Source: Bifidobacterium imperatoris (GTDB lineage: Bacteria; Actinomycetota; Actinomycetes; Actinomycetales; Bifidobacteriaceae). From it: a DNA stretch of 64,000 bases. The notes beneath the pieces are model-generated. The model was not told the origin of the DNA and made no database searches. It was given only the letters and a program-made list of their open reading frames with translations. Positions 18,376-27,273 of this stretch are shown here, one piece after another; position 1 is the stretch's first letter, and every line of letters starts with the position of its first letter. The position numbers and the translations under genes were made by a program. The stretch covers positions 57,332-121,331 of the forward strand of contig NZ_NMWV01000025.1 of assembly GCF_002860405.1 (NCBI RefSeq), written 5' to 3'.

Positions 18376-18690
18376 TCAATCAACGAGCTTTAGCCCTATG
18401 ACGCAGGTGACCAGTCCAATGATGAGCAGAATCCGCATTAGCGAAATGGCTTCCTCTCCGCTAAGCATGCCGTAAACGGCAGTTATTGCCGCACCAATGC
18501 CAACCCATATCGCGTATGAAGTACCAATGGGGATGTGTTTCATTGCAAAGGCAAGTCCACCCATGCTGGCAACGAGGCCAATCACAAACACCACAGTGGG
18601 AACCAGTCGGGATAATCCCTCGGACCGGTCAAGCGCAATAGCCCACACGGATTCACAGATGCCGGAAACTATAAGAACAAACCAAGGCAT
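18376..18690 (-). CDS. Small multidrug resistance (SMR) family transporter
   Basis: A 104-residue protein of four hydrophobic helices. The membrane-embedded Glu of the family is in GICESVWAIAL, and the signature GTSYAIWVGIGA follows. SMR proteins work as dimers and export cationic drugs or guanidinium by proton exchange. GAGGAG lies 10 nt before the ATG at 18690; an ATG three codons earlier is too close. The gene stands alone among remnants and looks intact. Whether it is EmrE-like or SugE/Gdx-like is not clear. Confidence 0.88.
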   Translation of the reverse strand: MPWFVLIVSGICESVWAIALDRSEGLSRLVPTVVFVIGLVASMGGLAFAMKHIPIGTSYAIWVGIGAAITAVYGMLSGEEAISLMRILLIIGLVTCVIGLKLVD

Positions 18691-18959
18691 AACCGTCATA
18701 CTCCTCATGCATGGCAAGTCTTGTCAAACCGGGTACTTGTCCATCGTCCGGGAGCAACGCTAGCTCTACCTATTACGATAACACAGCCGAAAATAGAATG
18801 GATTTGCGTATATCCATGATTCATTCCACACTGCCGGCCGTGGAACCGACGACTTATGTACTGTGGCATCTTGCAAATCAGCATCCGGAAAATACCGATC
18901 GTCGAATGTGACGAGAGAAAGGTTGCTGACATACCGAATCGGCTGGAGAGGCGGCGCTC

Positions 18960-19221
18960 ATGGAAGAACGGGGCAACAGGAAATACGATTACGAGACGAA
19001 GCTCAACACTGTGCTCGACCATGTGAATCATGGACTGACAGCGGACGAGGTCATGGAACGTTATGGTATCGTCAGCCAAACGTGTCTGAGGCAGTGACGC
19101 TAGGACTATCGCCGCGGAGGACCGGACGCGTACATGGTCCATTGGAACGACAAACGAAGGCAGAAACGACTCGAGGGACACACCCCCGGAGGAGTTCCGG
19201 AGCATGTCCCTCACAGCCTAA
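18960..19221 (+). pseudogene. Internally deleted IS3-family transposase remnant
   Basis: It starts like IS3 OrfA (KYDYETKLNTVLDHV... then DEVMERYGIVSQTCLRQ) but meets a TGA at 19095-19097. It then jumps to an OrfB C-terminal end (YMVHWNDKRRQKRLEGHTP, and in another frame EEFRSMSLTA, stop at 19219). The whole middle with the DDE core is gone, and a one-base insertion breaks the end. A dead insertion sequence. Confidence 0.7.
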
Positions 19222-19555
19222 TCAGGTACCCTTAATAAACCACGTCCAACATCCGGGGCGCAGTTCAGGCTTCAGCTGTAGTCCAAAGCAAGTCGAGCAG
19301 CGCTTCGCATGGTTCTCTGGCACAGATGCACGCTTCGACGCCGTCACGCTGATGGTTGGCCATAACGGGAGTGACGAGCGGCTTCAGCTTCGAACACATG
19401 GTCGCATTCGGCTTGTTTGCTCATCAGCTATCCACTCCTCTCTTGTCATCAATGTAGGGGAAGGCGGTGTTGACTTTTCACCCGTTCTTGCACAGATTCA
19501 TTCAAACGTGGACACGAATGCCTTCATCCATATGGGTGGTTTGGTGTTTCAGCCG
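19222..19555. other. Gap with degenerate coding-like DNA
   Basis: 334 bases without a convincing gene. A 44-codon minus-strand frame at 19265-19399 (MCSKLKPLVTPVMANHQRDG...) has no ribosome site and is probably a relic. The right IS end may lie near 19222-19260. Confidence 0.4.
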
Positions 19556-19816
19556 TTAGGCCGCAAGAGGGACTGGAATCGGTCTTGTGTCCTTTGTCCG
19601 ATATTTCCAGAACGATTCAGTGCCTGGAGTCAGAAGATGACGTGTACCGTCATGCTTGTCCACAGCAATCGAAGGCAAACCGACTTCAGATGGATGGGAG
19701 TCGGCATCTTTGAAGTCAAGTCCGAAAATCCACGCCATATTATTTTCCGCAACCCCGAAAACCATCATGTTCGGGTAATCCTGTACTGCAAGCTTCATGG
19801 CCTCATGGATATCCAT
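19556..19816 (-). CDS. Small Imm35/YrhB-like protein (putative immunity protein)
   Basis: An 86-residue protein. The middle part (MMVFGVAENNMAWIFGLDF) and especially the block LPSIAVDKHDGTRHLLTPGT recall the Imm35/YrhB family, where a conserved 'VDK.tG.....GT' segment follows an aromatic strand. Members protect against polymorphic toxins in many genomes. TAAGGAGG lies 7 nt before the ATG at 19816, an excellent site, so translation is likely. No cognate toxin is seen next to it, only relics, so it may be an orphan. The family call is from pattern memory. Confidence 0.5.
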   Translation of the reverse strand: MDIHEAMKLAVQDYPNMMVFGVAENNMAWIFGLDFKDADSHPSEVGLPSIAVDKHDGTRHLLTPGTESFWKYRTKDTRPIPVPLAA

Positions 19817-19869
19817 GCCACCCCTCCTTACAGTATCCGCGTATGAGCGCGGGCGGTTTCGCATTGTCA

Positions 19870-20101
19870 TAGCTTATTTTGTCCAGCGCCAACCGAGTTT
19901 TTCTTTTCAAGATTCCTCTACATCCTTAGCGCAGCAAGCATAAGTCTTAGGTCATCATATTCCTTGCAAGCCTCAAAATAGGCACGAATATCATCCCCAC
20001 TTTCGAGTCAGTCGCATGTGCGGTGACGTTCCTGCACATACTTTCTATATCTTTCAGGGGTATCCATATCGATTTGACATCGGACAATCCATGATTCTGT
20101 A
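19870..20101. other. Degenerate coding remnant upstream of the Imm35-like gene
   Basis: The minus strand reads TPERYRKYVQERHRTCD, a stop, then DDIRAYFEACKEYDDLRLML, a broken helical protein with no start. It could be the ruined partner of the Imm35-like gene. No intact gene here. Confidence 0.35.
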
Positions 20102-20722
20102 TTACTTGTTGGCGGCGATTCGCGCTTGATGCTCGTAATGGTTAACGAGCGGAAGGAACAGCTCGTCGACCGTGGCGATGATGTCCGCTTCGGATAAGGG
20201 ACGCATGTCGCGCAGGATGGTCGCGCGTCCGAGTTCTCCGGGCATACGCAGCAACGACTCCGGCAGTTCGCAGGTGACGTCGCCGCGCGCCCGCGCGTTT
20301 TCGATGGCCATCACGATGCTGGGCTGATCGCTAATCATCGTGCGCTCGTATAGTTCGTGCGCGCTCACGCCGAGCCAATTGGCATAGACGCCGAACTTGG
20401 CCAGCACCATCACCGCATCGGATTGCTTGCTGTTGAGCTGCCGGAGGATGGAGATGACGTCGCCCCTGAGTGTGCCGGTGTTCGGCCGTTCGATGGCGGC
20501 ATGACTACGATGCTGTTTCATGGCGGCCACGAACAATTCCGCGCGATTCGACCATCGTCGGTACAGCACCGGCTTGCTGGTGCGTGCCTTGGCGGCCACA
20601 TTGTCGAAAGTGAACTCTTCGGCGCTGCACGTAGATAGCTGCTCCCACGCAGCATCCAGAATGGCAGCCTCTAAAGCCTTGCCCCTGCGGCGCGTCTGTT
20701 TTGGTGCGGTGCCCGCTTCCAT
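20102..20722 (-). CDS. TetR-family transcriptional regulator
   Basis: A 206-residue regulator. The N-terminal HTH (residues ~15-62, DNVAAKARTSKPVLYRRW) is typical TetR; the rest is a helical ligand/dimer domain. GGAG lies 8 nt before the ATG at 20722. It is divergent from an MFS drug exporter 144 bp away, with a 10-bp inverted repeat between them, so it most likely represses that exporter and itself. A decayed relative lies at 17.9-18.1 kb. Confidence 0.9.
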   Translation of the reverse strand: MEAGTAPKQTRRRGKALEAAILDAAWEQLSTCSAEEFTFDNVAAKARTSKPVLYRRWSNRAELFVAAMKQHRSHAAIERPNTGTLRGDVISILRQLNSKQSDAVMVLAKFGVYANWLGVSAHELYERTMISDQPSIVMAIENARARGDVTCELPESLLRMPGELGRATILRDMRPLSEADIIATVDELFLPLVNHYEHQARIAANK

Positions 20723-20793
20723 GTGCTATCTCCGGTTGGCATAGGTGTTGTGGATAACGATTCTCTACTATCGCTCTTTACAGGATACTACGG

Positions 20794-20842
20794 CGTTTCT
20801 TATCTAGGGCTATCTATAATCACATGTTGTTTATAAGAAACG
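20794..20842. promoter_or_regulatory. Candidate TetR operator between divergent genes
   Basis: CGTTTCTTAT (20794-20803) and ATAAGAAACG (20833-20842) are perfect 10-bp inverted repeats, 29 bp apart. They lie in the AT-rich gap between tetR and the MFS gene. The arms could be half-sites or two operators overlapping the promoters. Confidence 0.55.
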
Positions 20843-20866
20843 AATTTGTATCTTATTGGATGAAGA

Positions 20867-22378
20867 ATGAATGACACAAGTACTCAGCAACTGAATCATG
20901 CTTTGCTTTGTCTATGCGCAGCCGAACTGGTAATGATGATCAACACCACTGCGTTCAATGTGGCACTGCCAGACATCACCGAATCATTCGGATCGAATAT
21001 GGCGGAACAGCAGTGGGTCGTGTCCATCTACAATCTTGTGTTCGCGGCTGTGGTACTGCTGGCGGGATTCCTTGGCGACCGACTCGGCCATCTGAAAACC
21101 ATGCTTGCCGGATTGGGATTGTTCGTCGTTGCATCGGTAATCGGCCTTACAGCCGGCAATGTACCGGTATTGCTTGTCTCGCGGGCGATCATGGGTGCCG
21201 GCGCAGGAGTAGTCATCCCAATGGGACAGGCACTGCTCGGCATCCTCTTTCGAGGTCCCGAACTGTCTCGCGCCATGACCACATGGGCGATAGCCGGCAC
21301 GTTGGGTGTACCCTTCGGCCCGCTCGTTGGCGGAGCTCTCACCGCGTCGCTGGGTTGGCGGGGTATTTTCGGGTTTGATGGCCTAGTGTTCCTTGCTGTA
21401 ATCATGGTTATACGCGCAAACGTTCCGCAGGCGAGCGCGGCGCACAAATCCCAATCGTTGCATATGCCGTGGCTGTCGGTCGCAATGATGTTCGCTGGAT
21501 TCACCCTGTTCTCCGCCGGTCTGGTCAATGCGCAGCATGGTGTTCTGGCCGTGAACGCATGGATTCCGATGCTGGTTGGCGCTGTGATGATTGCGGGATT
21601 CGTGCTGCATGATCGCATGTCGTACAATCCGTTGATGGAGCTCGGATTGATGAAGGATTCGTCATTCGCGGCATGCGCACCGGCATTGATGATGCTGAAC
21701 TTCTCAATGTACGGCATCATATTCATCATGCCGGCTTACCTGGAGACAGTGCTGCGTCACGACGCGCTGGTCGGAGGAATGCTGTTGACACCACTGGTCA
21801 TCGCATCCATCGTGGGAGCACAGATAAATGACTGGATTGTAGCTCGAATGAATTCGCGCGGAGCGAGCTTGTTGTCTTTGGGATGTTTGGCTGCTGGCAT
21901 GTTGATGATTGGCGTCGCCATGTGGTGGCCTAGCGAAATTGCGAAACAGTCGACAGTGCTGATTGGTCAGATTGTGGCCGGATTCGGACTGGGGGCAGGT
22001 CAACCAGCGATGCTGACATGGGCGATGGGCAGGGTACCGATTGAGCAATCCGGTGCCGGTTCCAGCCTGCTGACGGTGTTCCGCCAATTTGGATCCATCA
22101 TCGGCGTGGGAATCTTCGGTAGCATACAGAGTGGATTGTATGTAGCAGGATTCCATCATTTCGCACAATCCGCAGGACTGAATCCGCAATCCGCTGGCTC
22201 TGTAACGCTGGACTTTCAGCAGACGGCTGGATTCACGGGCGTGACGGGTGAATGGATACGACAGGTAGCTTCCCGCGCCTATGAATCAGCGATGATTGGC
22301 AGCTTCGCCGTCGCAGCCGCAATCATTATCGTCACTCTCGGAATCGTTGCGCTGATATCACGTAAGATAATGCAATAA
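20867..22378 (+). CDS. MFS transporter, DHA2 (14-TM) drug exporter type
   Basis: A 503-residue membrane protein with about 14 hydrophobic segments. Motif A-like GDRLGHLK follows TM2 and a motif C-like GAGAGVVIPMGQ lies in TM5, as in proton-driven multidrug antiporters of the EmrB/QacA group. It is divergent from a TetR regulator. The ATG at 20867 has only a weak GGA upstream. Substrate unknown. Confidence 0.9.
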   Translation: MNDTSTQQLNHALLCLCAAELVMMINTTAFNVALPDITESFGSNMAEQQWVVSIYNLVFAAVVLLAGFLGDRLGHLKTMLAGLGLFVVASVIGLTAGNVPVLLVSRAIMGAGAGVVIPMGQALLGILFRGPELSRAMTTWAIAGTLGVPFGPLVGGALTASLGWRGIFGFDGLVFLAVIMVIRANVPQASAAHKSQSLHMPWLSVAMMFAGFTLFSAGLVNAQHGVLAVNAWIPMLVGAVMIAGFVLHDRMSYNPLMELGLMKDSSFAACAPALMMLNFSMYGIIFIMPAYLETVLRHDALVGGMLLTPLVIASIVGAQINDWIVARMNSRGASLLSLGCLAAGMLMIGVAMWWPSEIAKQSTVLIGQIVAGFGLGAGQPAMLTWAMGRVPIEQSGAGSSLLTVFRQFGSIIGVGIFGSIQSGLYVAGFHHFAQSAGLNPQSAGSVTLDFQQTAGFTGVTGEWIRQVASRAYESAMIGSFAVAAAIIIVTLGIVALISRKIMQ

Positions 22379-22463
22379 AGGCCCAGATTAATAAGTAACG
22401 TGGAAGCCGCATTGTCTTTCTAACGACAACGTCTACGCATTACGCACAACCGGAATAATCTAG

Positions 22464-22736
22464 CTATGCAACACGCCATCTGTCCTCAGTGATGATGCGG
22501 AAAACATCATCATGGTATTCATTGATAAGTCCGAAGTAGTCATGCTTCGATTCAAAGACCGTCTTCATGCCGCATTTGGTCATCACACGGCCTGACTGGC
22601 TATTCTCTACATAATGACCGCCCCATACGGCGTCCTTATGCAACGTATCGAAGGCATATCCGAGCGTGGCGTCCAGAGCCTCGGGCATGTAGCCGCGACC
22701 CCAGAACGGACGACCAATCCAATAGCCAAGTTCCAT
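22464..22736 (-). pseudogene. C-terminal half of a GNAT acetyltransferase
   Basis: 90 residues starting MELGYWIGRPFWGRGYMPEA, the acetyl-CoA-binding motif A of RimJ/RimL-like enzymes, then the C-terminal half (NSQSGRVMTKCGM). The ~90-residue N-terminal half is missing upstream, so it is truncated and probably inactive. The N-terminal GNAT piece at 18.2 kb may come from the same or a related gene, but the order is wrong for a simple insertion. Confidence 0.65.
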
Positions 22737-22833
22737 TAAATATGAACTCGACCCTTACGCCTCACTGTGGCAGAAAACAGACCATGCTCGGTACGACAGT
22801 TCGGAACGGAGGGAATCGCGTCAGCCGCGGACC

Positions 22834-23364
22834 TCATTCCCGTTGCACGAGCCTGCCGATGATGCGGGCCGAGACCTCGGTGACGGATTCCCTGCTGTAC
22901 GGCCCTTCGGCCGCGAGCGTACGCATGGCGTACATCGCTCCTCCGATGACAAAGGTAAGGAGGATGTCCTCTTCCTCGGTGGTGTCTTCCGTCAGATAGA
23001 ACTGCCGCAGATGTCGTTCTATCTTGTCGTACAGCACGTCCTGCCTGCCGCGGAACAGTATGTCTATGGCGTCTTTTCTCGTACTCATGGCCGCCGGCAC
23101 GTTTCCGAGGAAGACCAAAGGATCGGTGAGCAGCTTGTCCTTGTACTGAAACGCCTCGAAGCATTCATCAAGGACCATGTCCTCAAGCTGGTCCGACAGA
23201 TCGAACACGTCGGTGTAGTGATGATAGAACGTCGACTTGTTGATCAGTGCTTCCGCGCAGATGTCGCGCACCCTGACTCGCTCCAACGGTTGGGTTCGCC
23301 GCAATGTCAGGAAGGCATCACGAATCGCCTTCCGGGTTTTGACGATACGTAGATCCTCCGCCAT
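22834..23364 (-). CDS. TetR/AcrR-family transcriptional regulator
   Basis: A 176-residue regulator with an N-terminal HTH (RDICAEALINKSTFYHHYTD, the common TetR 'STFYxHY' pattern) and a C-terminal helical domain. AAGGG lies 8 nt before the ATG at 23364; the longer frame to 23520 lacks a site. It is divergent from an MFS/hydrolase operon and probably represses it. The 213-bp gap holds a loose TTGGTT...AACCAA pair near 23470-23510 as a possible operator. Confidence 0.87.
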   Translation of the reverse strand: MAEDLRIVKTRKAIRDAFLTLRRTQPLERVRVRDICAEALINKSTFYHHYTDVFDLSDQLEDMVLDECFEAFQYKDKLLTDPLVFLGNVPAAMSTRKDAIDILFRGRQDVLYDKIERHLRQFYLTEDTTEEEDILLTFVIGGAMYAMRTLAAEGPYSRESVTEVSARIIGRLVQRE

Positions 23365-23577
23365 GCATGGTCCCTTCGTTTCCGTATCCATATGGGCGAT
23401 GCCAATAAGCGACATTTTCGTCCATTGGTCGCATATGCCCCCTGCGATGATTTCCGTCGGTTGAAGATATGCAACTTTGGTTGCTAAATAAACATTAGAC
23501 CAATAACCAACCACAGTCAAATTGCCGCGGTACGGCCGAATCAGAGCTGGACCGCCGACGGAAAGGAACCTGTTCTT

Positions 23578-24972
23578 ATGGGATTAACCCGAAAACAACG
23601 CATTACGGTCATCGTGCTGTTGACAGGCACGGTGCTCGCCATTCTCGACCTGTCGTTTCTGTCTCCGGCGTTGCCGTCCATCATGGAAGACTTCAGCATC
23701 GACGCGACCACGGCCCAGTGGCTGTCGAGCGCGTATTCGCTGGTCGAAGCGTTGATCATCCCACTGTCGGCATACCTGCTCGGGCGTTTTTCGACCAAGC
23801 GTCTGTTCGTTGCCGCGATGAGCATATTCTCCGCAGGAAGCCTGCTGGCCGCGTGGGGGCCGAATTTCGGAGTCTTGCTCGTCGGCCGCGTCTGCCAAGC
23901 GGCATGTACGGGAATTCTGCTGCCCATGGTGATGACCGAGATCGTACTCATCTTTCCTCGCGAACGACGCGGGACGGACATGGGTCTGATCGGCTTATTG
24001 GTGGGATTCGCACCGGCGATAGGCCCGACGGTGTCCGGCCTGTTGATCGATTCCGTCGGTTGGCATGCGCTATTCCTTATCGTCGGCGCACTCGGCATCA
24101 TCATTCTCTGCGTCGCAATAGTGGTGCTTGAAATCAAGGAGACGGCTACTCGGACGCCGTTCGACGCCTTGTCCGTGGCATTGTCGTCAATCGGGCTGCT
24201 GTGCATACTGTACGGCTTGTCGACGTTCGCATCGACCGACAATACGGTCGCCATCATCTTCCTCATCGTGATCGGCACCGCTCTCATCGCGTTGTTCGTC
24301 GTTCGCCAGTGCAGGCTTGACCAACCCATGCTTGACATGCGCGTATTCCGCTCCCGCAGGTTTTCCAGTTCCGTCGCCGTCATCGCACTCACACAGGGCG
24401 TGTATCTCGGCATCGGCACCGTGCTGCCCCTGTTCGTTCAGATCGTCAGAGGCGAATCCGCCGTGATGAGCGGACTCGTCGTACTGCCTGGCGCTCTGCT
24501 CAGCGCGGCGATGGCGCTGGTATCCGGCAAACTGTACGACCGGTTCGGCGTGCATGTCCCGGCTCGGGTAGGCTGCGTGTGCGCCCTCGCCGGCATCGCA
24601 CTGCTTGCAACGATGCCGATGGACACCGACATGCCGGTCGTCGCCATCGCATACGCCCTTTGCTCGGTAGGCGTGCAGCTAATCATCACGCCCTGCAACA
24701 CATGGGGCATCAATTCGTTGAGCAATACTCTCGTGCGCCACGCGAACGCCGCCGCCCAGACCTCAAACCAGATCAGCAATTCCTTCATGGTCGCGCTGAT
24801 CATATCGTTCTCCGCGCTATCCTCCGTAATCGCGCCCACGGCCACGAAACTTGAAGCGGCATATTACGGCGACAAAATCGCATTCATCGCCGCCGCGGTG
24901 ATTCTGCTGGCACTGGCGGCATTCATCGCAATCTTCATACGCGACCGCGAAACCGACACCATCGTCGGATAG
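23578..24972 (+). CDS. MFS transporter, EmrB/QacA-like drug exporter
   Basis: A 464-residue membrane protein with about 14 hydrophobic segments. The TM1 motif DLSFLSPALPSI (D1-like Asp) and a motif C-like region around GRVCQAACTGILLPMV support the DHA2 exporter group. GAAAGGAA precedes the ATG at 23578. It lies 82 bp before a CocE-type hydrolase, likely the same operon, under the divergent TetR. Confidence 0.9.
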   Translation: MGLTRKQRITVIVLLTGTVLAILDLSFLSPALPSIMEDFSIDATTAQWLSSAYSLVEALIIPLSAYLLGRFSTKRLFVAAMSIFSAGSLLAAWGPNFGVLLVGRVCQAACTGILLPMVMTEIVLIFPRERRGTDMGLIGLLVGFAPAIGPTVSGLLIDSVGWHALFLIVGALGIIILCVAIVVLEIKETATRTPFDALSVALSSIGLLCILYGLSTFASTDNTVAIIFLIVIGTALIALFVVRQCRLDQPMLDMRVFRSRRFSSSVAVIALTQGVYLGIGTVLPLFVQIVRGESAVMSGLVVLPGALLSAAMALVSGKLYDRFGVHVPARVGCVCALAGIALLATMPMDTDMPVVAIAYALCSVGVQLIITPCNTWGINSLSNTLVRHANAAAQTSNQISNSFMVALIISFSALSSVIAPTATKLEAAYYGDKIAFIAAAVILLALAAFIAIFIRDRETDTIVG

Positions 24973-25054
24973 GGAATACCCGGCCCATTGTCCAAAAGGA
25001 CACACCGGCCGAATCACATCATCTGTCCCCCATTACATCACAGAAAGGAACATC

Positions 25055-26869
25055 ATGACCGATACCACCAACAGCAGCGCACCGTTGCTTGACATCAACG
25101 GGAGCGAAATCCTGTTCAAACCGGCGAATCCACTGAACCAGGCCAAACCTCCGATTCCGCCGCTGGAAACGCGAACCGTCCTCTACCGGGAGGGAAGCGT
25201 CAACGCCAAGGGAGCCATGAAACTGCCGATCGACATCGAATGCCTGGAGGACATCCCGATTGAACTGCGCGACGGCACGGTCATCTACGGTGACCTATGG
25301 CGCAGGCAGGGCGACACCTGCACCCCGGTCATTCTCGTCTATTCGCCTTACAGCAAGCGCGGAGGCCCGTTCAACGCCAACTACGATGTGACCAGCACCG
25401 GGTTCCCCAAGGATCAGGTATCCGGTCTGCAACGTTTCGAGTCTCCCGACCCGGCCTACTGGTGCAGGTATGGATATGCGATCTGCGTGGTGGACGAGCG
25501 AGGCATCGGTCACTCCGGCGGCGACATGTACTTCATGGGCACTCAGGCCGGACGAGACGTGCATGACACCATCGAATACATCGCGAGCCAAGACTGGTGC
25601 ACCGGCAAGGTATGTATGATGGGCAATTCACAGCTCGCCATGATCCAATGGGCCGCCGCCGCAGCAAAGCCGGCTCATCTGGCCGCAATCGCCCCGTGGG
25701 AGGGCCTTACCGACGAATACCGCGACGTGGTATGCCGAGGAGGCATCCCCAACGGCACGTTCCATGACATCGACATCGTCGGCTTCCTGTACGGGCAGAG
25801 CCGATTCGAGGATGTGACCGGCATGCTCGAACAACACCCGCTCGTGGATGACTATTGGACCGATAAGATCCCCGATCTCGAACATGCCACCGTCCCCGCT
25901 TATGTGGTGGCCAGCTGGACGCATCCGATCCACACCCGCAGCACACTCTCCGGATTCAAACGACTCGGATCGACGGACAAATGGCTGCGCATCCACGACA
26001 CCCATGAATGGGGCGACCTTGACACCCGGGAGAACTGCGACGACCTGCGTCGCTTCTTCGACCACTATCTCAAGGGCATCGACAACGGATGGGAGCAGAC
26101 GCCGCGCGTACGATATTCGCGGCTTGACGTGGGAGCCAAACACAACCTGTTCTCCACGTCCGACGACTATCCTTGCGTGCGGACCGAAACGATGGCACTG
26201 CACCTGGATGCCTCGAACGGCACTATGAACGAGCAAAAGGCCGCACTGGAATCCAGCGCCGAATACGATGCCGTCAGTCGTGACATGAGCGCCGTCGCAC
26301 GCTTCGAATACCGGATTCCCCGGGACATGGAAATCCACGGGCCACTCAATGCCCGCCTGTGGATGAGCACCGACGCCGGCGACGACATGGATCTGTTCGC
26401 CCAGCTGTACAAGAAGGATGCGAAGGGCAAAGTGCTGTACCACGTGGTCTTCCCCGGCTTGGAGAAGAAACTGCGCATGATGATAGCACTCACGCCGAAA
26501 GGCAAGCAGCTTCCCGGCGGGCCGATCTATGTCGGCCCCAACGGCCGACTGCGCGCCTCGCACCGCGAACTCGATACGAAACGATCGACGCCGACCGAAC
26601 CATACATGACCTATACGAACCCGCAACCGGTCACCCCGTTCGTACCGGTGCAGATCGATCTGGGATTATGGCCGACCGATATGCTCCTGCATGAAGGAGA
26701 GACCCTGGTGCTGGAAATCGGAGGACATGCTTGCGGCCCGGTAGCCGAGGCCCGCGCCAGCGATGAAGCGCCGGACGCACAGCTGCCCACCGTCAATCAG
26801 GGCAGGCACACCGTGCATACGGGCGGCGTCTACGACAGCGTCCTGCTCATGCCGATCGTAAAACCGTAA
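25055..26869 (+). CDS. CocE/NonD-family alpha/beta hydrolase (S15-like)
   Basis: A 604-residue hydrolase of the X-Pro dipeptidyl peptidase/cocaine esterase group: an alpha/beta-hydrolase domain plus a C-terminal jelly-roll (from ~380). The nucleophile elbow is GNSQLAMIQW (Ser ~191) and the likely catalytic His is in DTHEWGDLD. In the usual Asp-bearing segment I read ASWTHPIHT, so the acidic residue is not evident there. No signal peptide. GAAAGGAAC precedes the ATG. Behind a drug exporter, it might inactivate an ester or peptide compound that the pump also handles; this is inference. Confidence 0.85.
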   Translation: MTDTTNSSAPLLDINGSEILFKPANPLNQAKPPIPPLETRTVLYREGSVNAKGAMKLPIDIECLEDIPIELRDGTVIYGDLWRRQGDTCTPVILVYSPYSKRGGPFNANYDVTSTGFPKDQVSGLQRFESPDPAYWCRYGYAICVVDERGIGHSGGDMYFMGTQAGRDVHDTIEYIASQDWCTGKVCMMGNSQLAMIQWAAAAAKPAHLAAIAPWEGLTDEYRDVVCRGGIPNGTFHDIDIVGFLYGQSRFEDVTGMLEQHPLVDDYWTDKIPDLEHATVPAYVVASWTHPIHTRSTLSGFKRLGSTDKWLRIHDTHEWGDLDTRENCDDLRRFFDHYLKGIDNGWEQTPRVRYSRLDVGAKHNLFSTSDDYPCVRTETMALHLDASNGTMNEQKAALESSAEYDAVSRDMSAVARFEYRIPRDMEIHGPLNARLWMSTDAGDDMDLFAQLYKKDAKGKVLYHVVFPGLEKKLRMMIALTPKGKQLPGGPIYVGPNGRLRASHRELDTKRSTPTEPYMTYTNPQPVTPFVPVQIDLGLWPTDMLLHEGETLVLEIGGHACGPVAEARASDEAPDAQLPTVNQGRHTVHTGGVYDSVLLMPIVKP

Positions 26870-27102
26870 TATCGAACCGAGAAGCTCCGCATGGCGAAAT
26901 AACCGGGGGCCTTGGAATCGCTCGGATTCCAAGGCCCCGACGCTACTCGGCGATCACTGTTGCAATCACTTACTCACGTTGAACTTGAATGTGTTCGTAT
27001 TTTTCGTTTCCCTGTGTTTCCAAGGGTTTCAGTGTCTCGTCTCTTGTGCGTACACACTATTGACACTCTATTTTGTTGTATCGCTTCAATTGTATACAGG
27101 AA
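26870..27102. other. Host-prophage boundary region
   Basis: Noncoding. After the terminator at 26906-26938 there is an AT-richer stretch (about 26960-27100) without a gene. The left prophage attachment site should be somewhere here, but no tRNA end or repeat can be shown because the right end of the prophage is outside the window. Confidence 0.4.
26906..26938 (+). terminator. Hairpin terminator after the MFS-hydrolase operon
   Basis: A perfect 14-bp stem with a 5-base loop, 36 bp after the hydrolase stop. There is no T tract, so it may act as an mRNA-protecting or weak terminator. Confidence 0.6.
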
Positions 27103-27166
27103 AACGCCCCGCCCGGCAAGCAGTGCGGCTCATGCGAAGCCGTCTGCATTGCCCGGGCGGGGCGTT
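27103..27166 (-). terminator. Terminator of the prophage late operon
   Basis: A long GC-rich hairpin (AACGCCCCGCCCGG / CCGGGCGGGGCGTT arms with a partly paired interior), followed on the minus strand by GTTTTCC. It lies just past the lysis genes and ends late transcription. Confidence 0.85.
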
Positions 27167-27171
27167 CGGTT

Positions 27172-27273
27172 TCAGGGCATGTCATGGTCGCCGGTGACCG
27201 CCGCGTAGAGCTCTAGGATGAGCAGGACCGCGAGGAACGCCGCGCACTCCATGAACCTTCGGACGTTACTCAT
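27172..27273 (-). CDS. 33-residue single-pass membrane peptide, coupled to the endolysin
   Basis: MSNVRRFMECAAFLAVLLIL... and a short polar tail: basic N-terminus, one hydrophobic segment, acidic end. Its ATG overlaps the endolysin TGA (ATGA), so it is translated by coupling. It is the last gene before the late terminator. Not a recognised family. The position in the lysis module suggests a small accessory lysis or superinfection protein, but nothing proves it. Confidence 0.6.
   Translation of the reverse strand: MSNVRRFMECAAFLAVLLILELYAAVTGDHDMP

Noticed and set aside
22736..23164. A 142-codon minus-strand frame overlapping the second TetR gene
   Set aside because: Arg/His-rich alternative frame of the TetR gene; the TetR frame has a clear HTH and a ribosome site.
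26906..26938. A tRNA end or attachment site at the prophage left boundary
   Set aside because: The sequence is a simple hairpin after the hydrolase gene and shows no tRNA arms or repeat that can be checked in the window.
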